DNA of 61,573 bases. Source: Paenibacillus sp. Soil766. Its GTDB lineage: Bacteria; Bacillota; Bacilli; Paenibacillales; NBRC-103111. Positions 45,401-53,893 of this stretch are shown piece by piece (the first letter of the stretch is position 1; each line of letters opens with the position of its first letter). The notes under the pieces were generated by a model, which was given only the letters and a program-made list of their open reading frames with translations, was not told the DNA's origin and did no database searches. The stretch lies in assembly GCF_001428105.1 (NCBI RefSeq), contig NZ_LMSJ01000045.1, forward strand, positions 31,277 to 92,849, read 5' to 3'. The position numbers and the translations under genes are program-made.

Positions 45401-47643
45401 GTAGTAAAAGCTATTTTTCATTCGGGTTGTTTGTCACACCTTGGGTGAAGCCTCTTCATAATTGTCTTGAGCTTTTGAAGGAGTCTTTCCGGAGCGGAAT
45501 TGAGGATGGTGACTTGGTATTTGCGGGGTATGCGCTTACCTATCAAGTTTTAGTCAAAGATTTGCAAGGCATTGCACTTTCCGAAGTATACGAAGATTTA
45601 GTGAAAAACTACCGGATTTTGGAGCAGACTAATCATCACGATACTTTGCTTATGATGGAAATGATGCGTATGGTCATTTGGAATTTGGAAGGGAAAACGC
45701 TGAATCCCTTGCTTTTAGGGAATGATGAGGGGGAAGAGGAAGAATTTGTCCGTAAACTAACCGTGCATTCGAACCAAGTCATTATTCACGTATATAGCGT
45801 TAAGAAGATGATGCTGTTTTTTTTGTTTGGACATTTTGATGAAGCAGTGAATATGGGCAGAACAGCGGAGTCACGTCAGTCAGCTTCCTTCGGTTTATTT
45901 CATATGGCAGAGAATTATTTCTATTTTGTTTTGTCAATTGCCGCCAAGTTTCCAGAAGCATCACTAAGTGATCGTAAATGGTTCACCAAACAAGTAAAGA
46001 AGATGCTTAGGAAAATGGAGAAATGGGCTTCGCATTGTCCAGAGAATTTCTTGCATCTCAGTCTATTAATGCGAGCGGAATGGGATCGTGTTAAAGGGCA
46101 AGGTCAGAAGGCAGAACAAGGATATGAGGCTGCCATGCGACAAGCAAGGGAACAGGGATTTATCCAGCATGAGGCCGTCGCATCAGAGCTGGCAGGGAAG
46201 TACTATAAGCAAGCTGGACGTGAGAGAATTGCCAAAGCCTATCTCATTGATGCGTACTTTGGTTATGTGAGCTGGGGGGCTAGCGCAAAAGCGGATCATC
46301 TCGTTCTTAAATATCCAAGTTATTTCTCCAACTTAAGTAGGTCTCCAGATTGGGCAACCACCAAGAACAGTGACTACTCTCTGCAAGCCATTGATTTAAA
46401 AACGATTATGAATACATCGCGGTCCCTCTCAAGTGAAGTAAATCTAGAGCAACTGATCAAACGATTGATGGAGATCGTTACGTATTCTTCAGGTGCGGAG
46501 AGAAGTATCCTTGTGCTGAAAGATAAGGACAGCTTGTACGTCGAAGCAGAGATGATAGCGAGTGCAGGGAAGGATTCCTGTATGGTTAGCTCCGTTTTAC
46601 TCGAAACACGTGATAATGTTCCCCAATCGGTAATTCAATATGTTGCTCGCTTGAAAGAGGGGATTGTGTTAGATGATGCGGAGAAATCAACCCTTTTCTC
46701 GTACGACCCATACATTCGTCAAGCGGAGAGTAAATCGATATTCTGTGAACCTATTTTACATCAAGGGAATCTAATTGGCGTCTTTTATTTGGAAAATAAT
46801 TTAATTCGCAATGCATTTACATCAGATCGCTTGGATGTGATCAAGCTACTTTCAGCGCAAGCTGCGATATCCATTGAGAATGCTAGATTATACAATGACC
46901 TGGAGTCCAAGGTAAAAGAACGAACGAATGAGTTAATCTTGATGGAGACATCGCGGCGTGATCTCTTATCGAATATCTCCCACGACCTAGGGACACCGCT
47001 GACATCGATTCAAGGTTATGTCGAAGCGATTCTGGATGATGTCATTCAGGAGCCGGAGGAACAGAAGAAATACTTAAGGGTAGTACATATGCGCATTGTT
47101 GGAATTCAACGATTAATTACGGATTTGTATCAACTGAGTCGACTTGAAACGAAGCAGTTTCATTTCCAGCTTGCATCCATCTCTTGTGTGAATATGACTC
47201 GTCAGCTTTTTGCCAAATACGAACTGGATACGCAAAATGCGGGAATCGACTACTTACTGAACATGGACCAGATGGATGGGCAGGAGATGCTGACTGTAGA
47301 TATGGATCGTATTGAGCAGGTGTATGCTAATATTATCTACAATGCGATCAAATTTTCAACGAGGGGCTGTTCTATTCATGTTCAAGCCCAAATCAGGGAC
47401 CAACCATGTGAACTTGTTATTCGAGTGACTGACACGGGTGTGGGGATTAGCGAAGAGGATCTACCACATATTTTCGAACGGTTCTATAAGGTTTCCAAAT
47501 CAAGAAGCAACTCAGGCGGAAGCGGCTTAGGGCTCGCAATAGCTAAGGAAATTGTTCAATATCATGGTGGGCAAATTTGGGCGGAAAGCCGCTTAGGACA
47601 AGGCTGCAGTATTTCGTTCTCCCTTCCGTTGCATCGCATATAA
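42451..47643 (+). CDS. Hybrid Ser/Thr kinase-AAA-GAF-histidine kinase
   Basis: A 1730-residue multidomain sensor. Residues 1-275 form a protein kinase with an intact catalytic loop (HKDIKPSN, Asp128), a GDF in place of DFG, and LEGTLSYMSPEQ. An AAA_16/STAND-type ATPase follows (GRSEE; Walker A GESGYGKT, Lys333; Walker B VLFLDDLQWAD). A long helical region (about 700-1290) resembles TPR-like repeats. A GAF domain (about 1325-1475) precedes a coiled coil, a HisKA domain (SNISHDLGTPL, His1511) and an ATPase domain (NAIKFS, DTGVGI, GSGLGLAIAKEIV). Such kinases are known from cyanobacteria and myxobacteria. AGGAGG precedes ATG 42451. No response regulator is adjacent. Confidence 0.92.
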   Translation: MLILPEYEIIRQIYHGERHLLYRAVHKPTGEKVIIKTLSSDYPVAADIARLKREYEIGKILEMPGIVKPLSLPKYHNSVALVMEDFEGETLSTYFPLFQQSIHAFLQAAIQLAKIVGEVHQLYIIHKDIKPSNIIMNRQKQIMKLGDFSISSFMRERQEMLEPLLLEGTLSYMSPEQTGRMNRIIDYRTDYYSLGVTLYEMITGRLPFQSEDPLELLHGHFAVTPISPDSLRIGIPKPLSAIIMKLLSKDAEDRYQSAYGIIQDLEQVMVWVNSGEDMSSFTVGRYDMTDKFQIPQRLYGRSEEINKLLHVYTNAVNGSLEAVWVTGESGYGKTFLIAETMKTIMKDEGWFLSGRFEPNKHHVSYHAIAKALRELVRQLLTGKDDQLAEYRVRLLKVLGTSGKVLIDLVPELELLIGNQPVVKSLPPQETQNRLHFLMQQLLLTFCAKGRPIVLFLDDLQWADSASMQVLDLLLNDAQLKYFLFIGSYRSEYEKNSLSSIHVQLQDKLPAYLVEDRIVLKALDQQDIEHLIAESLKTELSQVAELAQLVINNTGGNPFFVKQFLSALHEQELLHFNYEMNSWQWDMNEIQKLRITDNLMFLLAEKLERMPARTQHVMRLASCLGSSFDLEALGISMGTSFVDVLHELEGAIQNGLIIPVGMDYKFYQESMGKSVARNIQFMFVHDSIQEAIYGSIDEAKLAEMHRNIAQKLHTELEEEEIGLRLFEIVNHLNIGSVLITEHPAYLQLLDYNVCAGRKAKSSNAYRPALQYYNKSLDVLQQIKGMELDGLSYSIRLEKSEVLYLNGQADEAEASYEQLLLEAKTVEQKLELYNLQVVLYTNVGKQHQSVKLGLKALAEQGIRIPEVPQSASIFVAYLDVKRKIGLRNTLQLYDLPIMEDDYRTKLMNLMMSVAISAYFVNTNLFVLFMLNMTKLALKFGNSPAMAYVYGSYGLILGSGFGDYQRGYQYGQLGNRMNERFQSHQFRSKSYFSFGLFVTPWVKPLHNCLELLKESFRSGIEDGDLVFAGYALTYQVLVKDLQGIALSEVYEDLVKNYRILEQTNHHDTLLMMEMMRMVIWNLEGKTLNPLLLGNDEGEEEEFVRKLTVHSNQVIIHVYSVKKMMLFFLFGHFDEAVNMGRTAESRQSASFGLFHMAENYFYFVLSIAAKFPEASLSDRKWFTKQVKKMLRKMEKWASHCPENFLHLSLLMRAEWDRVKGQGQKAEQGYEAAMRQAREQGFIQHEAVASELAGKYYKQAGRERIAKAYLIDAYFGYVSWGASAKADHLVLKYPSYFSNLSRSPDWATTKNSDYSLQAIDLKTIMNTSRSLSSEVNLEQLIKRLMEIVTYSSGAERSILVLKDKDSLYVEAEMIASAGKDSCMVSSVLLETRDNVPQSVIQYVARLKEGIVLDDAEKSTLFSYDPYIRQAESKSIFCEPILHQGNLIGVFYLENNLIRNAFTSDRLDVIKLLSAQAAISIENARLYNDLESKVKERTNELILMETSRRDLLSNISHDLGTPLTSIQGYVEAILDDVIQEPEEQKKYLRVVHMRIVGIQRLITDLYQLSRLETKQFHFQLASISCVNMTRQLFAKYELDTQNAGIDYLLNMDQMDGQEMLTVDMDRIEQVYANIIYNAIKFSTRGCSIHVQAQIRDQPCELVIRVTDTGVGISEEDLPHIFERFYKVSKSRSNSGGSGLGLAIAKEIVQYHGGQIWAESRLGQGCSISFSLPLHRI

Positions 47644-47650
47644 GTGCTTC

Positions 47651-47686
47651 AAACCTTACATCTTACTAAGAGGTGTGCGGTTTTTT
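47651..47686 (+). terminator. Terminator after the hybrid kinase
   Basis: Imperfect arms ACC ... ACAtCTT and AAGaGGTGT ... GGT with an ACT loop are followed by six T. Confidence 0.7.
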
Positions 47687-47791
47687 GGCAATGTGGTAGG
47701 TGTGTCTATATCAAAGGTGTTTCCAATGCTATTGAATTCGACTTGTGATATACTTCTGTAGATATTAGTCATCGAAGGAGTTTACACACAT

Positions 47792-48961
47792 ATGCAATCA
47801 TTTATTCAGTTTAATCCGACTCGATTATGGTTTGGCGAAGGTCAGATCAAGCAATTGCAACAAGAACTAGGAACAACCGGAAAACGCGTGCTGTTAGTTT
47901 ATGGTGGAGGTAGTATTCGGAAAAATGGTGTATACGATGCTGTGATAAAGCAGCTGCTAGATAGGCAAGCCATTATTGTGGAAATGCCTGGTGTAGAACC
48001 TAACCCTAGGTTAACAACAGTGAAAAAAGGTATTGAGCTATGCCGTACGAATCAGATCGATCTCATCCTTGCTGTTGGTGGGGGGAGCGTTATTGATTGT
48101 GCCAAAGCCATTTCTGTTGGTGTTTATTATGAAGGTGATGTTTGGGACATTATAACAAGGAAAGAAGAAGCGCAGGTGGTTCTACCGCTTGGGACGGTAT
48201 TAACAATTGCTGCGACAGGTTCGGAGATGAATAACATCTCTGTCATTACGAATTGGGATCGCAACGAGAAGCGCGGCTGGAGTAGTCCATTAGCTTATCC
48301 GGCTTTTTCTATTTTGGACCCTGCCTATACCACATCTGTTCCATTGGATCAGACGGTTTATGGAATTGTCGATATGATGTCTCACGTACTGGAACAATAT
48401 TTCCACCGAACTGAGCATACCCCGATGATGGATCGCTTCATGGAAGCTGTCTTGCTGACCGTTATGGAAGCAGCTCCGAAACTGCTGTCAAATCTACATG
48501 ATGTCGATCATCGTGCGACGATCATGTATGCAGGAACTACCGCCTTCAATGGCTTGCTGTCTTGCGGGACAGACGGTGGCGATTGGGCATCTCATCAAAT
48601 TGAGCACGGCTTATCCGCCGTTTACGATATACCCCACGGAGGCGGACTTGCCATTGTGTTCCCGAACTGGATGTCGCATTGTGCGGAAGATGATCCTTCC
48701 CGGATGAAGAAATTGGCCGTGTCAGTTTTTGGAATCGACGACAAGGGAAAATCGGATCATGAAGTAGCTATGGAGGGGATTCAAGCCTTACGCCAATTCT
48801 GGGATTCTCTTGGTGCACCGAACCAACTGGGTTATTATGGCATTGATGATCAGCGCATCGAGGAATTAGTGCACAAATCATTTATGAAATCTACCATTGG
48901 TCAGTATAAAGTGATGACGAGAGATACTGTCAGAGATATCCTGCAGAGGTCGTTAGCATGA
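47792..48961 (+). CDS. Iron-containing alcohol dehydrogenase (YugJ/BdhA-like)
   Basis: A 389-residue group III alcohol dehydrogenase of the NAD(P)H-dependent butanol dehydrogenase type. The nucleotide site reads GGGSVIDCAKAIS. Metal-ligand histidines lie in DMMSHVLEQYFH and in the GLSAVYDIPHGGGLAIVFPNWM segment. It probably reduces aldehydes to alcohols in the cytoplasm. AAGGAG lies before ATG 47792. The stop overlaps the next gene by 4 bases. Confidence 0.92.
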   Translation: MQSFIQFNPTRLWFGEGQIKQLQQELGTTGKRVLLVYGGGSIRKNGVYDAVIKQLLDRQAIIVEMPGVEPNPRLTTVKKGIELCRTNQIDLILAVGGGSVIDCAKAISVGVYYEGDVWDIITRKEEAQVVLPLGTVLTIAATGSEMNNISVITNWDRNEKRGWSSPLAYPAFSILDPAYTTSVPLDQTVYGIVDMMSHVLEQYFHRTEHTPMMDRFMEAVLLTVMEAAPKLLSNLHDVDHRATIMYAGTTAFNGLLSCGTDGGDWASHQIEHGLSAVYDIPHGGGLAIVFPNWMSHCAEDDPSRMKKLAVSVFGIDDKGKSDHEVAMEGIQALRQFWDSLGAPNQLGYYGIDDQRIEELVHKSFMKSTIGQYKVMTRDTVRDILQRSLA

Positions 48962-49878
48962 AATACTATATATATGTACTAGCTGGCGCTGTCAGCTTTG
49001 GATTGTTGTCAACCTTCGTCAAGAAGGCTTATGAGTCGGGTTTTCATGTTGGGGAAGTGGTTGGCTCACAGATCTTTTTTGGACTCATCATGATGTGGAT
49101 TATGGCTTTCATAACGGCCAAATCAGCTAAACAAGGATCGGCGGAAGCCCGAACGTTTCGTGGTTCACCTCGTAATGCCCTCTTGCTAATGTTAGTAGGG
49201 ACAAGCTCAGGCTTAACTGGGATATTTTATTATGCAGCTTTACAATATGTTTCAGCATCATTTGCTATTCTATTATTATTTCAATTTACCTGGATTGGAA
49301 TCGTCCTTGAAGCAATTATGGATCGTAAACGTCCTAGTAAAGATAAACTCATCGCACTTATTTTCTTATTTATCGGCATTATCATGGCAAGTGGTTATCT
49401 AAAAGGCATGGTAGAAGCGCCCTCGTGGCTTGGGGTGGGGTTAGGCTTGCTATCCGCATTGACTTACGCACTATTTATTGCCATGAGTGGTAAGGTTGCT
49501 AATCAGATTGCGCCAATCACGCGAGGTGCGGTGATGCAAACAGGTTCCTTTATCATCGTCATGCTGATCTTCCCGCCTCATTTCTTGTGGAATGGATCGT
49601 TGCATGAATCACTATTGCCATGGGCATTGCTGCTAGCATTGTTCGGAGTCGTAATTCCGCCATTGTTCTTTGCCATTGGTGTTCCACGAATTGGAGGAGG
49701 TATGGCTACGATCATGAGCGCAGCGGAGCTGCCTACGGCTGTCATTATGTCCTTCATCGTTCTTCACGAATCGGTAAGTGGACTGCAATGGCTAGGTGTA
49801 CTGATAACGATGGCAGGCATTGCGCTGCCAGAGTTATTGAAACGAAGACAACGTGCAAATCGCCTTCAAACAGAATGA
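48958..49878 (+). CDS. EamA/DMT-family transporter
   Basis: A 306-residue membrane protein with ten predicted hydrophobic segments in two EamA halves. The second half contains GVPRIGGGMATIMSAAELPTAV, the typical signature of that half. Members export or import metabolites or drugs; the substrate is not predictable. It starts within an ATGA overlap with the alcohol dehydrogenase gene, so they form one operon. Confidence 0.9.
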   Translation: MKYYIYVLAGAVSFGLLSTFVKKAYESGFHVGEVVGSQIFFGLIMMWIMAFITAKSAKQGSAEARTFRGSPRNALLLMLVGTSSGLTGIFYYAALQYVSASFAILLLFQFTWIGIVLEAIMDRKRPSKDKLIALIFLFIGIIMASGYLKGMVEAPSWLGVGLGLLSALTYALFIAMSGKVANQIAPITRGAVMQTGSFIIVMLIFPPHFLWNGSLHESLLPWALLLALFGVVIPPLFFAIGVPRIGGGMATIMSAAELPTAVIMSFIVLHESVSGLQWLGVLITMAGIALPELLKRRQRANRLQTE

Positions 49879-49881
49879 AAC

Positions 49882-49945
49882 AAGTGGATCTCCAAGTAAG
49901 CAGGGGGTCCACTTTTTTTGCATAAAAAAAAGGCCATAAGGCCTT
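49882..49945. terminator. Two back-to-back terminators
   Basis: On the plus strand AAGTGGA (49882-49888) pairs with TCCACTT (49908-49914), followed by seven T. On the minus strand AAGGCC pairs with GGCCTT (49930-49945) around TTAT or ATAA, with a T-run on the minus strand at 49930-49923, ending the leftward gene. Confidence 0.85.
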
Positions 49946-49965
49946 AATTATGAAAATTACAAAAG

Positions 49966-50457
49966 TTATACGATCGCAAGGTGTTTAACTTCAAGTTTGA
50001 CCGTAGTTAAATGTGTAAGCTCAGGGAGAGAGAAATACTCAGCTAATCGGCGTAGACGCATGTAGATCGTACGTAGAATAGCAGAATCCAATTCTGTAAT
50101 CATTGCTCGATTTGCGATATAGTCGGTCATACTCATTTTGATTAGAAAAGGACTATTTCTTAAATCTGTAAATTGTTTAGGTAGAAGCGGGTTGCCCAAG
50201 TTAGTCAGATATTTGGTTTGTTTCAAAGCGGAGTGATACCGTTCGACACAGGTTTTGGAAACTGATATGTACCTTTTGCCCCCTATGGCATCAGACACGG
50301 TGAGTATTTGTTTTTTTTCATCTAAGGAATTACTTTTCAAATAAACAATTTCGTGAGGGGCAACACCCTCGATAAGCAGTCGGATAATAATAGCGTCTTG
50401 CGGATTGATGCATTGTGTCTCAATGAATTGGATTTTCTCAAGAGTAAGAATACGAAA
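49966..50457 (-). pseudogene. Truncated integrase-fold gene (MrpR/YopR-like)
   Basis: The frame is open for 163 codons from 50457 (just inside a TGA) to 49966, but the only usable start, TTG at 50340, leaves out a clearly protein-like N-terminal part. That part reads ILTLEKIQFIETQ, then NPQDAIIIRLLIEGVAPHEIV, which is the pattern of the start of tyrosine-recombinase catalytic domains (LTxEE ... RDxxLIxLLLxTGxRxSEL). The remaining protein resembles the integrase-like phage lytic repressors of the MrpR (YopR) type and has no RxxR/HxxR-Y catalytic set that I can see. An N-terminal domain seems missing, so it is probably a decayed remnant. A short product from TTG 50340 is possible. Confidence 0.5.
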
Positions 50458-50755
50458 TCAACATCCCTTCAAGTTTCAACTTAGTTTTCTGCAAATTACA
50501 TTTGGTTTTCAGAAATAAGCAACTATACATGATATGAGATGTGCGGAAGGAATATGTCTAAAACTTTGTTATGTGGTAACTATAGCCCAAAGAACGGCGT
50601 GGGACAATGAGGGAAAAGCCCTAAATAATGTTAGTCTGATTTCGACAATTTCATCATAACAAGCTGGGCTGAACAAGCTAAATATCGACATTCTGCCGTA
50701 AGTATGGGATTATGAGATGAAGAGTTTGGTATCTATTACGCAAGGAGTGAAAGGC

Positions 50756-51265
50756 ATGTCGCGCAAGTGGGAAAGAATGGTAAGTAAAAACACGAAAAAG
50801 GCAAATCAGACCCGTTCTAAGCAAGGGATTGCGCCGATTTCAACAGATCCGGATCGTCCGGTCGTATTTAAAGGAAGAAGCATCCTGTTGGCTGCGTTCT
50901 TCATCGTAGTTTCGCTCTTCTTGTTATTTACGTTGACGAAAACCGAAGGGGACAAAATGTACTGGTACACAACACTTAGCTACTTGGTCGTTGGTGTACT
51001 CATTTATTTCGTACGTAGACCTTACTTGCGAGTGACCAAAACGAATCTCTCGAAACGAGGTCTAGCTCGTGAATTAGTGCTAGGTGCGGAGAATATCAAG
51101 GAGATTGTACATGCGCCTGGTCAAATTATCATTGAATTAACAGGTAAGTCTCCTCGTTGGGTATACAACAAAACGTTGAATCGTTTTGATATCGCGGCTA
51201 TGGCGTCTAAGCTAAAAAAGTTTGCTGAGCATAATAAAATTACTTATGTTGATAAAACGGTTTAA
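50756..51265 (+). CDS. Two-helix membrane protein of unknown function
   Basis: A 169-residue protein. A basic N-terminus (SRKWERMVSKNTKKANQTRSK) is followed by two adjacent membrane helices (SILLAAFFIVVSLFLLFTL and YTTLSYLVVGVLIYFV) and a cytoplasmic C-terminal domain of about 80 residues with beta-rich character (IIIELTGKSPRWVYNK). AAGGAGTG lies just upstream of ATG 50756; the longer frame from 50717 is not favoured. I do not recognise a named family. It is transcribed alone and followed by a terminator. Confidence 0.75.
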   Translation: MSRKWERMVSKNTKKANQTRSKQGIAPISTDPDRPVVFKGRSILLAAFFIVVSLFLLFTLTKTEGDKMYWYTTLSYLVVGVLIYFVRRPYLRVTKTNLSKRGLARELVLGAENIKEIVHAPGQIIIELTGKSPRWVYNKTLNRFDIAAMASKLKKFAEHNKITYVDKTV

Positions 51266-51280
51266 CCAGTAGCAGATAGG

Positions 51281-51325
51281 GCCTTCAATTCCACGAGCTT
51301 GATGTGGGGTTGGAGGCTTTTTTTT
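51281..51325 (+). terminator. Terminator after the membrane protein gene
   Basis: GCCTTCAA and CCAC pair imperfectly with GTGG and TTGGAGGC, followed by eight T. Confidence 0.75.
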
Positions 51326-51367
51326 GATCATTAAAGCGGTGGCGAGGGTGAGAATAGAGGTGGATTG

Positions 51368-52438
51368 TTAAAACAATCCGGATCGCTGAATAGCCGCATA
51401 GAATTGATTGAACTCCTCAATTGTCAGCTGTTGCTGGGCATCAGATAGGGCTGTAGCTGGATTCGGGTGGACTTCGACCATGATCCCGTCCGCTCCTGCG
51501 GCCAAGGCGGCCTTAGCACAAGGAGTGAAGATGTCCTTGCGTCCCGTGGAATGGGTCACATCGACTAGGACAGGCAAATGGCTTTCTTGCTTTAGAATCG
51601 GAACTGCGGAAATGTCGAGCGTATTTCGAGTTGCACGCTCATAGGTCCGGATGCCGCGTTCAATCAACATAACCTGTGTATTGCCACGTGAGAGAATATA
51701 TTCGGCTGCATGCAGGAATTCATCGATTGTGGCGGATAAGCCACGCTTCAACAGTATCGGAATCCGAACCTCTCCAGCTGCCTTCAGTAGTTCAAAATTA
51801 TGCATGTTTCTTGCGCCAATTTGGATCACATCGATGTACTGACCTGCAAGTTCAATATGTGCGGGATCCACGATTTCACTGATGGTCTGCAGTCCGTATT
51901 CATCGGCAACTTCTTTCAGAATTCGTAATCCTTCCAAGCCTAGCCCCTGGAAATCATAAGGGGATGTGCGAGGTTTGAAGGCACCTCCGCGCAGAATGGT
52001 CACCCCTGCGCTTTTCAAGGCAGCAGCAACGGTGCGTACTTGCTCGTAACTCTCGACCGAACAGGGCCCAGCAATCATGATCGGCTTATTTCCACCAATG
52101 GCAGCGGGGCCAAGTTGAATAATGGTATTTTCTTGCTGTCTTTTTCGGCTAACGAGCAGTTGCTTCTTGTGCTCTGTCTGTTGTAAGGAGAGTGACGCTT
52201 GGAAAATTTGTTTGAACAAGTGACGTATCGTATCATCATCGAAAGGACCTGTATTCCGTGCAACCAAGGACTCCAGCATGCTTTTCTCGCGAAGTGGGTC
52301 GAACTTCGGCACACCTTGTTTCTCTTTCTCTAGCCCGATTTCTTGAGTAATGAGTGCTCTTTCGGAAAGCAATTCCCGCAGACTCTCATTAATTTCATCA
52401 ATTCGATCCCTTAATTCATCTAACTTGGTTTTCTCCAT
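51368..52438 (-). CDS. aroA: Chorismate mutase-DAHP synthase fusion
   Basis: A 356-residue bifunctional enzyme of the B. subtilis AroA(G) type. The N-terminal 90 residues are an AroQ chorismate mutase (LDELRDRIDEINESLRELLSERALI). The remainder is a type I-beta DAHP synthase with MIAGPCSVES, LRGGAFKPRTSPY, KRG and VDVTHSTGRKD. It condenses PEP and erythrose 4-phosphate, the first step of aromatic amino-acid synthesis; the mutase domain provides feedback control by chorismate and prephenate in relatives. The TTG/ATG choice is simple: ATG 52438 fits the family. It is monocistronic. Confidence 0.95.
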   Translation of the reverse strand: MEKTKLDELRDRIDEINESLRELLSERALITQEIGLEKEKQGVPKFDPLREKSMLESLVARNTGPFDDDTIRHLFKQIFQASLSLQQTEHKKQLLVSRKRQQENTIIQLGPAAIGGNKPIMIAGPCSVESYEQVRTVAAALKSAGVTILRGGAFKPRTSPYDFQGLGLEGLRILKEVADEYGLQTISEIVDPAHIELAGQYIDVIQIGARNMHNFELLKAAGEVRIPILLKRGLSATIDEFLHAAEYILSRGNTQVMLIERGIRTYERATRNTLDISAVPILKQESHLPVLVDVTHSTGRKDIFTPCAKAALAAGADGIMVEVHPNPATALSDAQQQLTIEEFNQFYAAIQRSGLF

Positions 52439-52582
52439 CGCTGTTCACCCTTTAACTGTAAAGAATATCTGCTATACAGATTTGACGTATATTCATTTTA
52501 TCAATTTATGTTGTAGGGTGAGTTTTCGCTTATGAGAACCCAGCTATTTTTTCATTTTTTCTTCGCCAGTAATAAGGTTGTA

Positions 52583-53758
52583 TCACTTAAAGGACTTAAC
52601 CTCATAACCAATGATAGGATCGAAACGTCTTATATAAAGGGCATCAGACAAGGAAGCGAGTAGTCTATTGCGGCCGTAGATCAGAAGTGGGTTCTCAAGT
52701 TGTACCATTCGTCCCATAGACCGAGACATCCGCACGATTCGGTTAGTCCGAGCCATTCGCTCCTTCTCATAATTAGAAATTGCAGAAGGAATATCCGAAT
52801 GTTGCAGGCACCTTGCCAGGACGATGGCATCTTCAATCGCCTGCGCACCTCCCTGTCCCAAATTAGGCAGCATTGGATGAGCTGCATCGCCAAGGAGCGT
52901 CATTCTGCCAGAACTCCATCTTGACAAAGGGGGGCGGTCAACGATGTCGTGCGCTAGAATGTTCACTGCCTCCGTTGTTTCAATTGCAGACACTACCGGG
53001 CTGTACCAACCGTGAAATTGACGCAATAGTTCCAATTTTCTCTCCTCAACTGGAGGTATGTTCCCTAGAGGTGCATTAATTGCGGCAAACCAGAAGGATC
53101 TGCCGTTGCCGAGGCTGGAGAGGCCGAAACGTTTCCCTGGTCCCAACGCTTCGAAACCCCCGCCATTATTTGCATTATGTGTCTCCGCTTGTGAACATAC
53201 ACCTCTTAAAGCGATATATCCCGAGTAACGGAGCGGGCTTTTACCGAATAGTCGCTCTCGTACGGCAGAGTGAATCCCATCAGCTCCGATGAGGATATCG
53301 GATTCATCCTGCGTTCCGTCACTAAAAACAGCAGTGACGCTTTGATCATTCTGCTTCGCATCGATCCATTGTTTATTGGTCTGAATAGTTGTTGTCGCCG
53401 TTACTGCTTGCACAAGAATCGATTGTAAGTCAGCTCTATGAATGACATAGCTTTGCGTTCCGTATAGTAGTGCTTGTTTGGCAGCTGGAAGACTCGTAAT
53501 GATTTTCCCATCCCAGTTTCGAATGTCAGCGTGAACGACAGCTGCCCCTACGTTTCTGACTTTTTCACCAATGCCAAGCAGATCCAGTGCTTTCATCGCG
53601 TTGGCAGCGAGCACGATTCCAGCGCCGGCTTCCCTTAGTGATGTTGCTTTGTCGTAAATCGATACTCGCCAACCCTGCTGCTGAAGCGACAATGCCGTAC
53701 ATAATCCACCTATCCCCGCTCCAATTACTATCGCCTTCCGGGTCTCAACTGTGCCCAT
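52583..53758 (-). CDS. FAD-dependent aromatic monooxygenase-like protein
   Basis: A 391-residue class A flavoprotein monooxygenase related to salicylate and 3-hydroxybenzoate hydroxylases. The FAD fold reads VIGAGIGGLCTALSLQQQG, the middle DG motif is ILIGADGIHSAVRE, and the second FAD motif is LLGDAAHPMLPNLGQGGAQAIED. It uses NAD(P)H and oxygen to hydroxylate a substrate that cannot be read from sequence. It is encoded 144 bases upstream of aroA in the same direction, but I see no evidence that they form one operon. Confidence 0.88.
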   Translation of the reverse strand: MGTVETRKAIVIGAGIGGLCTALSLQQQGWRVSIYDKATSLREAGAGIVLAANAMKALDLLGIGEKVRNVGAAVVHADIRNWDGKIITSLPAAKQALLYGTQSYVIHRADLQSILVQAVTATTTIQTNKQWIDAKQNDQSVTAVFSDGTQDESDILIGADGIHSAVRERLFGKSPLRYSGYIALRGVCSQAETHNANNGGGFEALGPGKRFGLSSLGNGRSFWFAAINAPLGNIPPVEERKLELLRQFHGWYSPVVSAIETTEAVNILAHDIVDRPPLSRWSSGRMTLLGDAAHPMLPNLGQGGAQAIEDAIVLARCLQHSDIPSAISNYEKERMARTNRIVRMSRSMGRMVQLENPLLIYGRNRLLASLSDALYIRRFDPIIGYEVKSFK

Positions 53759-53893
53759 GTGTATGTCCTCCAGACTCGTTAAATCGAGCTTATAATTAGT
53801 CTCATCATAAACAAAGCGGACGCAAAAGTGGAGTCATTTTTTTGCTAGTTTAAGAATAGTAGTTTAAGAGGGGAGAAGAAGGGGGAATACGGG

